A stretch of 64,000 bases of DNA from Flavobacterium terrisoli (lineage in GTDB: Bacteria; Bacteroidota; Bacteroidia; Flavobacteriales; Flavobacteriaceae), in NCBI RefSeq assembly GCF_030167905.1, contig NZ_JARGNA010000002.1, forward strand, positions 248,001-312,000, read 5' to 3'. A model generated the notes under the pieces. That model searched no databases. It saw only the letters and a list, made by a program, of their open reading frames with translations, and had not been told where the DNA came from. Below, in pieces: positions 42,817 through 51,645 of the stretch (within the stretch, counting starts at the first letter, position 1; every line of letters begins with the position of its first letter). Made by a program: the position numbers and the translations under genes.

Positions 42817-45600
42817 TTAATCCATTATCATAATGCCGCCTTCTCCTTTTTTCTTTCCGGCAAACTTTTCGAGTTTGTAGGTCAGTGAGAACATGACGTA
42901 ACGTTTCAATACTGTATTTTCCGCATCAACAATGGCGGTTGGTGTAATGGTTCTGGTGCTGTTTTGGTTTTGGTTAAGCAAATCATACACTTTTACTTTG
43001 GCTAAAAATTGGTCTTTGAAAAAGTTATAGCCCAAACTCACATTCCACAAATAAAAATCTTTCTTGAAACCATCAGCGATGTTTGAATTATAAGTGTAAC
43101 CGAAATCACTTCCCAAAACAACTTTCTTTGGCACATAAGAAGTAATTTCCAATTTGGCATTATGGGTGAAATTTTGTGCTTTACTAATTACGTAATTCTC
43201 ATAGCTTGACGTATTCAAATTATAACGATATGAAGGCGAAATGGTGATTAAGTCATCAATGCTCCATGTCAAATTGGCTTTTGGATTGACTGATAATGTT
43301 CGGGATTCATATTGCACGGCATTGGTCAAACCTTGATTGAAACCATAATTAAAATTCACGCCCAAACCATAACGAAATGTTCGTTTCTCTTTTTTATCGG
43401 ATTTGCTCCAGTTCATCCCCAAATAAGAACTATAACCTAAATCAACATTCTGATAAGTGGTTGTTGATTTAAAATTGTCGTCAAAAACGGTTGAAGAAAC
43501 CACGTCATTCGTACTCAAATCAAATCCGGAATACAAATAATACCCAGAACGTGTGGCATGGTCATAATCGTTAAAACTAAAGTACAGATTATGCGTTTGG
43601 GTTGGTTTCAGATTCTCATTTCCTATAACGGTATTCAAAGGATTGGAAAGGTCTTCAAAGGCCAAAACTTTATTGGCTTCGGGCAACTGAACACCATAAT
43701 CATAGAAGGTATAGATTGATTTTGATTTATTGAATCGGTGACTCAAATAACCTTTGACTCTTGGCATCACATAATTTCGGTCTCTGTTGGTTGTCACGCC
43801 CAAATAGTTGGATTGCGCATCAAAGTTGATAAATTCCGGACCAAAATTGATTCGTCCATTGGTTTTGCTTTTGGCCAAAATGATTCCGGTGGAAGGAAAG
43901 AAAGTAGACGTTTTTGAATTGATTTTGTTCGACTGTTCGTCATTAAAATCATCATAAGCATTGGTTCCGTTATCAAAATCAAAAGTATTGGCTTGGTTGT
44001 TTATTTTTCTAAAAGTCACTTCCGAGGTCAGGCTCAATCGAAGTGAATCGGTTAAAGGTTCACCAAACCTGACTTCTAATTTCGCAAAATCATTTTTGTT
44101 TTTTTCAAACCGGTTTTGCTGTCTGATGTCATCAGGCGTGGCATCGGCAAATAAAGTAGCCGAATTGGTATTCAAAAAATTATCTTTTCGCTGAATCTCT
44201 GTATTGAAATTGATACTCAATCCTCTGTTTTTTCTTTTAAATCTTTTATTAAAATTGGCATCCGCACCAAAAGTAGCATTGTCATTTTCGGAATAATCAT
44301 CGTTGTTACTGCTGTTCAATTCATTCAGAGCTTCATCGGTTGTCGTTTGGGTTCTTGTATAACGATTGGTAATTTTCTGTTTTGCAAACCTCGGATTAAT
44401 ATAAAGCGAAGTCGTTGAATCTATCGCAATCTCAAAATCCGCGCTCAAACTATGACCGTTGCTTCCGGTCTTGGAAAACGAATTAGAATTGGTAAATGTT
44501 CGGCTATCAGGCAAAAGATTGATTCTGTTGGTTCGGTTGTTGTTTTCTGTTTCGGAATTCGAAAAATAATAACTGCTATTGGTATCGACCTTTTTAAGCC
44601 ATTTGTCCTGATAATTAAGTCCAATCATATTTGACTTGGTGATACCGCTTCCTGTGCCGCCAAAACTCATATTATTAATCCCGAAACTACCGTCATCATT
44701 ATAGTAAACCGACATATTCCTGCCGCCACCCATATTGTCAAAAATCTCATCCATCGAGAAACCGACGGAGTTAATATTATTAGCGGAACCAAGAACACTT
44801 ATTTTTCTTTCGCCTTTAAAATAGTTCATCAAAATACTCGACTCATACCGCTTATCCGAACCGGTTCCGGCAGTAACTTTCCCAAAGAAACCTTTGTTTT
44901 TATCTTCCTGTATGGTCAGATTGATGGTTTTTTCTTTAGAACCCGAACTTTCTCCGGAGATTTCTTCGGCTTTGGTCTTTGTATCCACAACCTGAACTTT
45001 ATCAATGATGTCGGCAGGAAGATTTTGAGTGGCGATTTTACCATCTTTTCCAAAGAATGGTTTTCCGTTAACCAGGATGTTATTCACTTCCTGTCCGTTG
45101 ACCGTGATTTTGCCTTCGGGTGTGATTTCGACTCCGGGTAATTGTTTGAGCAAGGCTTCCACATTGGCGTCGGCACCAACCTTAAAAGACGCGGCGTTAA
45201 ATTCGAGTGTGTCTTTTTTTATTCTGATTGGTGGAATTTCAGATTTGATTACGACTTCATTAAGCTGATTGACTGCTTCTTTCATCCCGATAGTTCCAAA
45301 ATCTCTATCGGCATCCAAAGTCACTTTATCTTCTTTAAAATCCTGATAGCTGACATAGGAAACCTTAAGATAAACCGGCTTGTCCATCTTTTTGATTTTG
45401 AAATTAAATCCGCCGAGTTTATTGGTAATGGTATAATCAACAACCGAAGAATCTTTGACAGAGGTCAGGTAAACAGTGGCAGATTCTATGGGTAATTTGG
45501 TGTTTTCATCAACAACTTTCCCTTTGAGGGTAATGGTTGATTGTGCAAAAGTCATAGAGGTAATAAAAAGTGCTAGGAATAAATAGAGCGATTTGGGCAT
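42817..45600 (-). CDS. TonB-dependent-receptor-like outer-membrane beta-barrel protein
   Basis: 927 residues. Signal peptide 1-19 (LFLALFITSMTFAQ), then a carboxypeptidase-regulatory-like domain (about 22-110, LKGKVVDENTKLPIESATVY). A plug-like region follows with DANVEALLKQLPGVEITPEG, VNNILVNGKPFFGKDG and the linked NLPADIIDKVQVVDTKT. The barrel is of the OMP_b-brl_3 type (about 420-910). It ends in a Lys/Gly-rich tail after the barrel rather than the usual aromatic-terminated strand. These proteins are common in Bacteroidota; substrate unknown. No SusD partner is nearby. Confidence 0.9.
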   Translation of the reverse strand: MPKSLYLFLALFITSMTFAQSTITLKGKVVDENTKLPIESATVYLTSVKDSSVVDYTITNKLGGFNFKIKKMDKPVYLKVSYVSYQDFKEDKVTLDADRDFGTIGMKEAVNQLNEVVIKSEIPPIRIKKDTLEFNAASFKVGADANVEALLKQLPGVEITPEGKITVNGQEVNNILVNGKPFFGKDGKIATQNLPADIIDKVQVVDTKTKAEEISGESSGSKEKTINLTIQEDKNKGFFGKVTAGTGSDKRYESSILMNYFKGERKISVLGSANNINSVGFSMDEIFDNMGGGRNMSVYYNDDGSFGINNMSFGGTGSGITKSNMIGLNYQDKWLKKVDTNSSYYFSNSETENNNRTNRINLLPDSRTFTNSNSFSKTGSNGHSLSADFEIAIDSTTSLYINPRFAKQKITNRYTRTQTTTDEALNELNSSNNDDYSENDNATFGADANFNKRFKRKNRGLSINFNTEIQRKDNFLNTNSATLFADATPDDIRQQNRFEKNKNDFAKLEVRFGEPLTDSLRLSLTSEVTFRKINNQANTFDFDNGTNAYDDFNDEQSNKINSKTSTFFPSTGIILAKSKTNGRINFGPEFINFDAQSNYLGVTTNRDRNYVMPRVKGYLSHRFNKSKSIYTFYDYGVQLPEANKVLAFEDLSNPLNTVIGNENLKPTQTHNLYFSFNDYDHATRSGYYLYSGFDLSTNDVVSSTVFDDNFKSTTTYQNVDLGYSSYLGMNWSKSDKKEKRTFRYGLGVNFNYGFNQGLTNAVQYESRTLSVNPKANLTWSIDDLITISPSYRYNLNTSSYENYVISKAQNFTHNAKLEITSYVPKKVVLGSDFGYTYNSNIADGFKKDFYLWNVSLGYNFFKDQFLAKVKVYDLLNQNQNSTRTITPTAIVDAENTVLKRYVMFSLTYKLEKFAGKKKGEGGIMIMD

Positions 45601-45711
45601 AAAAAAAATTTAGCTGTTAATATTGGTTAGAGACAATAATAACGGCTAAATTCTTATTTTAGTATGTAAAGTGAAAATTTCTTACGAAAAGTTTAACACT
45701 TTAAATCTACT

Positions 45712-47022
45712 TTACTTTTCTCTGATGTAAATATCAATCGGAACGCCTGAGAAATCCCAGTTTTCACGGATTTTATTTTCCAGGAAACGTTTGTATGGCT
45801 CTTTTACATATTGCGGCAAATTGGCAAAAAACACAAACTGAGGCGTTGGCGTAGGCAACTGCATACAATATTTGATTTTTACATATTTTCCTTTTAATGC
45901 CGGTGGTGGATAAGCTTCAATCAATTTCAACATAAAGTCGTTGAATTTGGATGTCGGGATGCGTTGTTTTCTGTTTTCGTAAACCTTAACGGTTTCTTCC
46001 AGGGCTTTCAGCAAACGTTGTTTGGTTAATGCCGAAGTAAAGATGATTGGCACATCGGTAAACGGTTGCAATTCTTCACGGATTTTGGCTTCGTAATCAC
46101 GGGTTGACATGGTATCTTTTTCAACCAAATCCCATTTGTTTACCAAAATGATGACGCCTTTTCGGTTCTTTTCGGCCAACCAAAAAATACTTTGATCCTG
46201 TCCTTCAAAACCGCGGGTTGCATCAATCAAAAGAATACAAACATCAGAATGCTCAATCGCACGTACCGAACGCATTACGGAGTAAAACTCTAAATCTTCT
46301 TTTACTTTCGCTTTTCTGCGGATTCCCGCAGTATCCACCAAATTGAATTCGAAACCAAAACGATTGTATCTTGTGTCGATTGAATCTCTAGTTGTTCCGG
46401 CAATATCAGTTACCACAAATCGGTCTTCCCCGATTAAGGCATTGATGAAAGATGATTTTCCGGCATTCGGACGACCAACTACACAGAATCTTGGGAGTTG
46501 CTCTTCATCTTCTGAAACTTCAGGCAATTCAGGTAAAACTTCTACCAATTTATCTAGTAATTCACCTGTTCCGCTTCCGCTGATACTGGCGATTGTAAAA
46601 TATTCACCTAAACCTAAATTATAAAATTCGATAGCGTCTTTTTCACGCATCGCGTTGTCTACTTTATTCACCGCCAAAAGGATTGGCTTGGTCACTTTTC
46701 TTAGCAATTTGGCTACTTCAGCATCCATCGGCGTAATGCCTTCTTCTACATCAACCACAAAAATAATCGCATCGGCTTCATCAATTGCCAATTCTACCTG
46801 ACGACGGATTTCGCCTTCAAAGATATCATCAGAACCTTTGATGTAACCACCGGTATCAATTACAGAAAACTCCTTTCCATTCCATTCGCTCTTTCCGTAA
46901 TTTCGGTCACGAGTCACACCGCTCACCGAGTCAACAATGGCTTCTCTTCTCTTGATTAATCGATTGAAGAAGGTTGATTTCCCTACGTTAGGTCTTCCTA
47001 CTATGGCTACAATATTGTTCAT
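45712..47022 (-). CDS. der: Ribosome biogenesis GTPase Der
   Basis: 436 residues with two GTPase domains in tandem and a KH-like C-terminal domain. Domain 1: G1 GRPNVGKST near residue 8, DTGG, NKVD. Domain 2: G1 [28 protein letters not shown]-terminal segment [21 protein letters not shown] is typical. Der is needed for 50S subunit maturation. It lies next to era (122-base gap), with its own promoter box at 47042-47049. Confidence 0.97.
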   Translation of the reverse strand: MNNIVAIVGRPNVGKSTFFNRLIKRREAIVDSVSGVTRDRNYGKSEWNGKEFSVIDTGGYIKGSDDIFEGEIRRQVELAIDEADAIIFVVDVEEGITPMDAEVAKLLRKVTKPILLAVNKVDNAMREKDAIEFYNLGLGEYFTIASISGSGTGELLDKLVEVLPELPEVSEDEEQLPRFCVVGRPNAGKSSFINALIGEDRFVVTDIAGTTRDSIDTRYNRFGFEFNLVDTAGIRRKAKVKEDLEFYSVMRSVRAIEHSDVCILLIDATRGFEGQDQSIFWLAEKNRKGVIILVNKWDLVEKDTMSTRDYEAKIREELQPFTDVPIIFTSALTKQRLLKALEETVKVYENRKQRIPTSKFNDFMLKLIEAYPPPALKGKYVKIKYCMQLPTPTPQFVFFANLPQYVKEPYKRFLENKIRENWDFSGVPIDIYIREK

Positions 47023-47041
47023 GCGTTTTTTTAATTTTTTG

Positions 47042-47049
47042 CAAAAGTA
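47042..47049 (-). promoter_or_regulatory. -7 promoter element of der
   Basis: Minus-strand TACTTTTG, an exact TAnnTTTG match, 20 bases upstream of the start. Confidence 0.5.
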
Positions 47050-47069
47050 CGTATAAAAGTTGGTTATAG

Positions 47070-47100
47070 AGTTACTGAGTAGCTAAGTTACTGAGTAACT
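47070..47100. repeat. Short direct repeat and palindrome between der and era
   Basis: AGTTACTGAGTA occurs at 47070-47081 and 47086-47097. The second copy is part of a perfect 15-base palindrome AGTTACTGAGTAACT (47086-47100). No terminator-like T-run. Possibly remnants of an intergenic repeat. Confidence 0.6.
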
Positions 47101-47144
47101 GAGTTCCAAAGTCACAAAATAGTCTTTGTTCGTTACGCTCGGCC

Positions 47145-48029
47145 TTATTTCTGATTGTATCCGAAACGACGCAATTGATAAGCATTGCTTCTCCAGTCTT
47201 TGTTGACTTTTACGTAAAGTTCTATGTGGATTTGTTTCCCAAAGAATTTCTCCAAGTCTTCGCGCGATTGCATTCCGACTTTCTTTAGCGCTGCGCCTTT
47301 GTGTCCAATGATGATTCCTTTTTGAGTATCTCGTTCCACCATAATGACAGAACGGATTCGGATGATTTTCTCATCTTCCAAAAATTCTTCGGTTTCTATT
47401 TCTACTGCGTATGGGATTTCTTTGTCGTAATTCAATAGGATTTTTTCACGGATGGTTTCGTTGACAAAGAAACGTTCGGGTTTATCGGTCAAAGCATCTT
47501 TTGGATAATAAGGTGGCGAAACCGGAAGCAAGTCCAAAATTCGGGCGAATACTTCTTTTACATTGAAATTCTCCAAAGCAGAGATTGGGAAAATCTCGGC
47601 ATTTGGGACTTTCGCTTTCCACAAATCGATTTGTTCTTCCAGTTGTTCCTGGTTGGATTTGTCTATTTTGTTCAACAACAGCAATACCGGAATTTTAGAA
47701 TGGATGATTTTATTAAAAAAGTCTTCGTCTTTTAATTCCTTTTCCCCTATTTCAACCATATAAATCAATACATCAGCATCTTCAAAAGCGGATTTCACAA
47801 AGTCCATCATTGATTTCTGCATTTCGTAAGCCGGTTTGATAATCCCCGGAGTATCCGAAAGCACGACTTGGAAATCTTCACCATTCACAATCCCTAAAAT
47901 TCTGTGGCGCGTGGTTTGCGCTTTGGAAGTGATGATGGATAATCTTTCCCCAACAAAGGCATTCATTAAAGTTGATTTCCCTACGTTTGGATTTCCGATG
48001 ATGTTGACGAAGCCTGCTTTGTGTTCCAT
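47145..48029 (-). CDS. era: GTPase Era
   Basis: 294 residues. N-terminal GTPase domain with GNPNVGKSTLMNAF, switch II SDTPGIIKP and NKID, and a C-terminal KH domain with GIIIGHKGAALKKVG. Era binds 16S rRNA and takes part in 30S maturation. It is preceded by the tRNA-fMet gene on the same strand, but a terminator lies between them. Confidence 0.97.
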   Translation of the reverse strand: MEHKAGFVNIIGNPNVGKSTLMNAFVGERLSIITSKAQTTRHRILGIVNGEDFQVVLSDTPGIIKPAYEMQKSMMDFVKSAFEDADVLIYMVEIGEKELKDEDFFNKIIHSKIPVLLLLNKIDKSNQEQLEEQIDLWKAKVPNAEIFPISALENFNVKEVFARILDLLPVSPPYYPKDALTDKPERFFVNETIREKILLNYDKEIPYAVEIETEEFLEDEKIIRIRSVIMVERDTQKGIIIGHKGAALKKVGMQSREDLEKFFGKQIHIELYVKVNKDWRSNAYQLRRFGYNQK

Positions 48030-48065
48030 AATTGAGAGTTGGAAACAGGATTAGTACTAGAACGA

Positions 48066-48098
48066 AACAAAAAAACCACTCAAATAATGAGTGGTTTT
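48066..48098 (-). terminator. Terminator of the tRNA-fMet gene
   Basis: AAAACCACTCA (48072-48082) / TGAGTGGTTTT (48088-48098); on the minus strand the stem is followed by a T-run. Confidence 0.75.
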
Positions 48099-48106
48099 GA
48101 GTCTAG

Positions 48107-48179
48107 TAGCGGGAACAGGACTCGAACCTGTGACCTTCGGGTTATGAGCCCGACGAGCTGCCTACTGCTCTATCCCGCG
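48107..48179 (-). tRNA. Initiator tRNA-fMet (anticodon CAT)
   Basis: 73 bases, reading CGCGGGATAGAGCAG at the 5' end on the minus strand. Anticodon loop CTCATAA with the initiator-specific three G:C pairs (GGG/CCC) in the anticodon stem. T-arm ACAGG-TTCGAGT-CCTGT, acceptor TCCCGCT and discriminator A. The 1-72 position is a C:U mismatch instead of a base pair, also an initiator trait. CCA is not encoded. It has its own promoter and terminator. Confidence 0.93.
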
Positions 48180-48191
48180 CTGTTTCGAGTG

Positions 48192-48221
48192 CAAATATAC
48201 AACGAAAATTGAGACTCACAA
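48192..48221 (-). promoter_or_regulatory. Promoter of the tRNA-fMet gene (-33 TTG, -7 TATATTTG)
   Basis: Minus-strand TATATTTG at 48192-48199, a spacer of exactly 19 bases, and TTG at 48219-48221. A full match to the Bacteroidota promoter consensus. Confidence 0.75.
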
Positions 48222-48284
48222 GTTATTTAAACTAAAAAATAAGTTAATTTTCAAATGACTATCCATATATCTAAAGTAAAGAAC

Positions 48285-48292
48285 TACTTTTG
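48285..48292 (+). promoter_or_regulatory. -7 promoter element of the J-domain/KTSC gene
   Basis: TACTTTTG, an exact TAnnTTTG match, 46 bases before the ATG at 48339. It lies downstream of the ATG at 48255, which rules that start out. Confidence 0.5.
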
Positions 48293-48338
48293 CAAAAAAT
48301 TTAAAAACCCTAAAGGGTTACCTTTCAGCCATATGAAC

Positions 48339-48785
48339 ATGAAAAAAATTGTCGAGTACAGAGCATTGCTCGGCGTTTCCAAGACAGCTACTTTAAAAGA
48401 GCTGAAAACCATTTACCGAAACAGCATGAAGGATTGTCATCCGGATGCGATATCAGATGATGAAGAGCGTCATTTGGCAGAAGAAAGAAGTAAAGAGATT
48501 ATTGCGGCTTATCACTTTTTGGTAAGTATCGCTCCTGAAACTTTGGAAAAAGACAAAGAAGAATACACCCGAATCACTACCAGTACCAATATTGCTGATT
48601 TCTACTATGAGAACAGTGTTTTATACATCACGTTTCTGGACGGGAATTCTTTTGAATACTTTGGTGTTTTAAGACCAATTTTTATCAAAATGGTCAATGC
48701 CGAATCCCCAAGTCGTTTTGCCCGAAGACACATTTACAACGAATACATTTACCGCAGTGCTTCTAAATTAGTTGCCGCAGAATAA
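48339..48785 (+). CDS. J-domain protein with C-terminal KTSC domain
   Basis: 148 residues from the ATG at 48339 (MKKIVEYRALLGV); an ATG six bases upstream is an equal possibility. The frame is open to 48255, but the promoter at 48285-48292 lies inside that extension. N-terminal J-domain (about 4-65) with the HPD tripeptide in NSMKDCHPDAI, so it could stimulate a DnaK ATPase. C-terminal KTSC domain (about 90-140) with YITFLDGNSFEYFGV and RFARRHIYNEYIYR. Single-gene unit with a strong terminator downstream. Confidence 0.88.
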   Translation: MKKIVEYRALLGVSKTATLKELKTIYRNSMKDCHPDAISDDEERHLAEERSKEIIAAYHFLVSIAPETLEKDKEEYTRITTSTNIADFYYENSVLYITFLDGNSFEYFGVLRPIFIKMVNAESPSRFARRHIYNEYIYRSASKLVAAE

Positions 48786-48791
48786 ACCACA

Positions 48792-48832
48792 AAAAAGAAG
48801 GTCTCAGTTAAAAAACTGAGACCTTCTTCTCT
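48792..48832. terminator. Bidirectional terminator between the J-domain and LRR genes
   Basis: AGAAGGTCTCAGTT / AACTGAGACCTTCT, 14 base pairs, with an A-rich loop and T-rich flank. Confidence 0.9.
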
Positions 48833-48855
48833 AAAAACAACCAATACAAAACATA

Positions 48856-49710
48856 TTATTCATCAGCAGCAAAAGCTGAGTTTTTATCTATACTTACTTT
48901 TAAAGTAGTAGCAACACCTTGCTCATTCACCATAGTCATATTCAAAGTATCCAATTTGGCCAGGTTTCTTGAAACAAAACCATTGAACATATTGTAGGAG
49001 ATATTCATTTCTTTCAGGTTTTGTAACTTCTCTAAATCAAATGGTACTTGTCCATCCATTTTGTTTTCAAACAAACTTAATGTCTCTAAAGAAGAAAGAT
49101 TAGACACTTCTTTTTCTAATTTACCCGTTAATTTATTGCTGTTTAACAATAACACTTTTAAAGATTTTAACTGGTAGTATGATGCCGGAATTGCTCCTTC
49201 GATTTCATTGTTGAATAAGGAAAGGGTTTCCAATTTTAACAAAGATCCAATGCTCACAGGTAAAACACCGGTCAGTCTGTTCATGTGCATTTCAATTGAT
49301 TTCAATTGAGTAGCACCGCCTAAAGTTTCAGGTAAAGCACCAGACACTTTATTGAAAGCCACATTTAGCTTAGTCAAACTTTTTAGGTTTCCTATGGATG
49401 CAGGCAAAACACCTGAAATGTCATTTCTGAATAAATTCAAAACCTCTAATGAAGTCAAATCACCTATTTCTGTTGGCAATTCCCCAACGAGGTTATTGTT
49501 CATCAATTTGATTCCGACAACTTTATCATTTTTGATTTCAACACCATACCAAGTCGTGGTTGGCGATTTTAAATCCCATTTATTGGTCCACTGCGAACCT
49601 TTGGTCGCTTTGTATAATTTGATCAAAGCGTTTTTTTCTGTTGAAGATATTTCTGCAAAGACTGAGGTCGAAACCAACAGCACTGCTACATAGGTAAAAA
49701 TAGATTTCAT
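48856..49710 (-). CDS. Exported leucine-rich-repeat protein (plant-type repeats)
   Basis: 284 residues from the ATG at 49710 (MKSIFTYVAVLLVSTSVFA, a good signal peptide). The frame is open to 49770, but a TAnnTTTG box at 49768-49775 lies at the end of that extension. The mature protein opens with KNALIKLYKATKGSQWTNKW and then has about seven 24-residue repeats of the form LxxLxxLxLxxNxxxGxxP (LEVLNLFRNDISGVLP, LETLSLFNNEIEGAIP). This matches plant-type LRRs. No T9SS sorting domain or lipobox, so it is probably periplasmic or exported by another route. Ligand unknown. Confidence 0.88.
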   Translation of the reverse strand: MKSIFTYVAVLLVSTSVFAEISSTEKNALIKLYKATKGSQWTNKWDLKSPTTTWYGVEIKNDKVVGIKLMNNNLVGELPTEIGDLTSLEVLNLFRNDISGVLPASIGNLKSLTKLNVAFNKVSGALPETLGGATQLKSIEMHMNRLTGVLPVSIGSLLKLETLSLFNNEIEGAIPASYYQLKSLKVLLLNSNKLTGKLEKEVSNLSSLETLSLFENKMDGQVPFDLEKLQNLKEMNISYNMFNGFVSRNLAKLDTLNMTMVNEQGVATTLKVSIDKNSAFAADE

Positions 49711-49767
49711 ATCACTTAGATTTGAGGTTAATGACGAAGTAAAACTATAAGAATGTTCGTTTAAAAA

Positions 49768-49775
49768 CAAATTTA
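49768..49775 (-). promoter_or_regulatory. -7 promoter element of the LRR gene
   Basis: Minus-strand TAAATTTG, an exact TAnnTTTG match, 57 bases upstream of the ATG at 49710; supports that start over 49770. Confidence 0.5.
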
Positions 49776-49889
49776 ATCGATGAAATGCATTTTACATTTA
49801 TTTTTTTATATATTTATCTTACAAATGTGTTAAAATTTAACAATCTGAGGCATTTTAAAAGCACTTGATAATGAATTAAAAATATTTTA

Positions 49890-49897
49890 TACATTTG
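49890..49897 (+). promoter_or_regulatory. -7 promoter element of the DUF1761 gene
   Basis: TACATTTG, an exact TAnnTTTG match, 28 bases before the ATG at 49926. A TTG at 49865-49867 is at a 22-base spacing. Confidence 0.5.
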
Positions 49898-49925
49898 GTA
49901 CTCTAACCAATTAAAAATAAACATT

Positions 49926-50408
49926 ATGCCATTTAATTTTTACGCAGTACTTGTTGCCTCACTTGCAACATTATTAGTTGGGTTTGTATGGTACAACCCA
50001 AAAGTTTTCGGAACCATCTGGATGAATGAAACCGGAATGACCGAAGAAAAAGCCAAACAATCCAACATGATGAAAGTTTTCGGATTGACCATTTTTTACT
50101 CATTAATGTTGGCCTTTATTATGCCAGCACTTGTTGTTCATCAAATGGGTGCCTTAGGAATGATTGGAGGAGATCCTACAATTGCCAAGCCGTCTTACGA
50201 AGCTTTTTTGGCAGATTATGGGGATGCTTTCCGCACTTACAAACATGGTGCTTTACACGGGTTTATGTCGGGATTGTTCTTGGCACTTCCAATTACGGCT
50301 ATCAATGGTTTGTTTGAGCAAAAATCATGGAAATACATATTGGTCAATGCCGGTTATTGGATGGTTTCATTGACCATTATGGGTGCTATCATCTGTGGCT
50401 GGAAATAA
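49926..50408 (+). CDS. DUF1761 family membrane protein
   Basis: 160 residues. Four hydrophobic helices (about 6-24, 50-70, 102-120, 138-157). The N-terminal helix with FVWYNPKVFGTIWMNETGMT is the DUF1761 signature; the last helix has VNAGYWMVSLTIMGAIICGW. Inner membrane, function unknown. Single gene with its own promoter and a terminator whose loop overlaps a possible promoter of the next gene. Confidence 0.92.
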   Translation: MPFNFYAVLVASLATLLVGFVWYNPKVFGTIWMNETGMTEEKAKQSNMMKVFGLTIFYSLMLAFIMPALVVHQMGALGMIGGDPTIAKPSYEAFLADYGDAFRTYKHGALHGFMSGLFLALPITAINGLFEQKSWKYILVNAGYWMVSLTIMGAIICGWK

Positions 50409-50430
50409 ATTAACATTTAATTATAAACAT

Positions 50431-50461
50431 ATCGCTCTACATTTGTGGAGCGATTTTTTTT
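50431..50461 (+). terminator. Terminator of the DUF1761 gene (overlaps a TAnnTTTG box)
   Basis: ATCGCTC (50431-50437) / GAGCGAT (50448-50454) with a T-run to 50461. The loop contains TACATTTG (50438-50445), which could also serve as the -7 box of the next gene. Confidence 0.75.
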
Positions 50462-50464
50462 ACC

Positions 50465-51616
50465 TTGGATACACATTCATTTAAAATCTATTCCTCAACA
50501 GTACAACTTCCCGAAACCTGGGACAAGGTTGCGCATGAGAATGTTTTCCTGCAAACCCATTATTTAAAAGTCCTGGAAGATTCGGCACCAACCAATATGC
50601 AATGCTTTTATATTGGGATTTTTGAAAAATCAGAATTGATAGGTGTTGCGCTGGCGCAATATCTGAATCTGAACAAACTGGAATCATTTGGGGAAAGAGA
50701 CCAATGCTTCAAAACCTATATCCGTAATTTTGTCTTTAAAAACTTTGCTTCCCATGTTCTATTCCTTGGGAATAATATGATTACCGGGCAAAACGGTTAT
50801 GAGTTTGTCAAGAACATCGATTATAAAGACATCGGGGATTTATTGCTGGAATGTGCCAATGCCATTACCCAATATTTCAAGGAACAAAAAATCAAAATCC
50901 ACATTGTTTCCTTTAAGGATTTCTATCAACATTGCGCAGGTGAATTGAAGAAACATCAATTTTCGGGTATCTACGAATTTAATACACAGCCCAATATGAT
51001 TTTTGACTTGAATGCCAATTGGCAAACCAATGAAGATTATATTGCTGCTTTTACCAAAAAGTACCGTGACCAATACAAACGCTCGCATAAAAAAGCCGAA
51101 GGCATTACAACCAAGGAATTATCCTTTGACGATATCCTTACGAATGAACAACGCATTTATGAATTGTATCATCATGTTGCCAAAAATGCACCCTTCAATA
51201 CTTTTTTCTTAGCCAAGAATCATTTCTCAACGTTTAAACAGCAATGTGGTGACGGATTTAAATTGGTTGGCTATTTCTTAAATGAAAAACTGGTCGGGTT
51301 TCACACCCTGTTGCTCAACGGAGAAGTTTTGGAAACCTATTTCCTCGGCTACGACGAACAAGTGCAGAAAGAGAAAATGCTGTATCTGAACATGTTGTAT
51401 AACATGACTAAATTTGGCATTGAAAACCAATTCAAAAAAATCATCTTTGGAAGAACCGCTTTGGAAATTAAGAGTTCCATCGGTGCTGAACCCGTTTTCA
51501 TGTCGGGATTCATTTACCATACCAATAAATGGATCAATAAATTAATGTCGAAAATATTCCCGCAATTGGAACCAACTTTGGTTTGGCAGCAACGACATCC
51601 TTTTAAAGAAAGTTAA
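50465..51616 (+). CDS. FemAB/GNAT-fold acyltransferase-like protein
   Basis: 383 residues with a TTG start at 50465; no in-frame ATG lies near the beginning, and the next one would delete ~44 residues of the first domain. The sequence has the FemAB-like double GNAT arrangement: AHENVFLQTHYLKVLEDSAP at the start, KKYRDQYKRSHKKAEG in the middle, GYFLNEKLVGFHTLLLNGEV and FGRTALEIKSSIGAEP toward the end. Such proteins transfer amino acids or acyl groups to cell-envelope or lipid substrates. The substrate here is unknown. Upstream of an AraC regulator (29-base gap). Confidence 0.75.
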   Translation: MDTHSFKIYSSTVQLPETWDKVAHENVFLQTHYLKVLEDSAPTNMQCFYIGIFEKSELIGVALAQYLNLNKLESFGERDQCFKTYIRNFVFKNFASHVLFLGNNMITGQNGYEFVKNIDYKDIGDLLLECANAITQYFKEQKIKIHIVSFKDFYQHCAGELKKHQFSGIYEFNTQPNMIFDLNANWQTNEDYIAAFTKKYRDQYKRSHKKAEGITTKELSFDDILTNEQRIYELYHHVAKNAPFNTFFLAKNHFSTFKQQCGDGFKLVGYFLNEKLVGFHTLLLNGEVLETYFLGYDEQVQKEKMLYLNMLYNMTKFGIENQFKKIIFGRTALEIKSSIGAEPVFMSGFIYHTNKWINKLMSKIFPQLEPTLVWQQRHPFKES

Positions 51617-51645
51617 ACTTTCCTATCTTTAACCAAATTTGAGGT

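Noticed and set aside
49777..49795. ATCGATGAAATGCATTTT upstream of the LRR gene, similar to the shared activator site
   Set aside because: Only one core is present, no second core 21 bases away, and it lies 6 instead of 36 bases from the -7 box, so it does not fit the layout.
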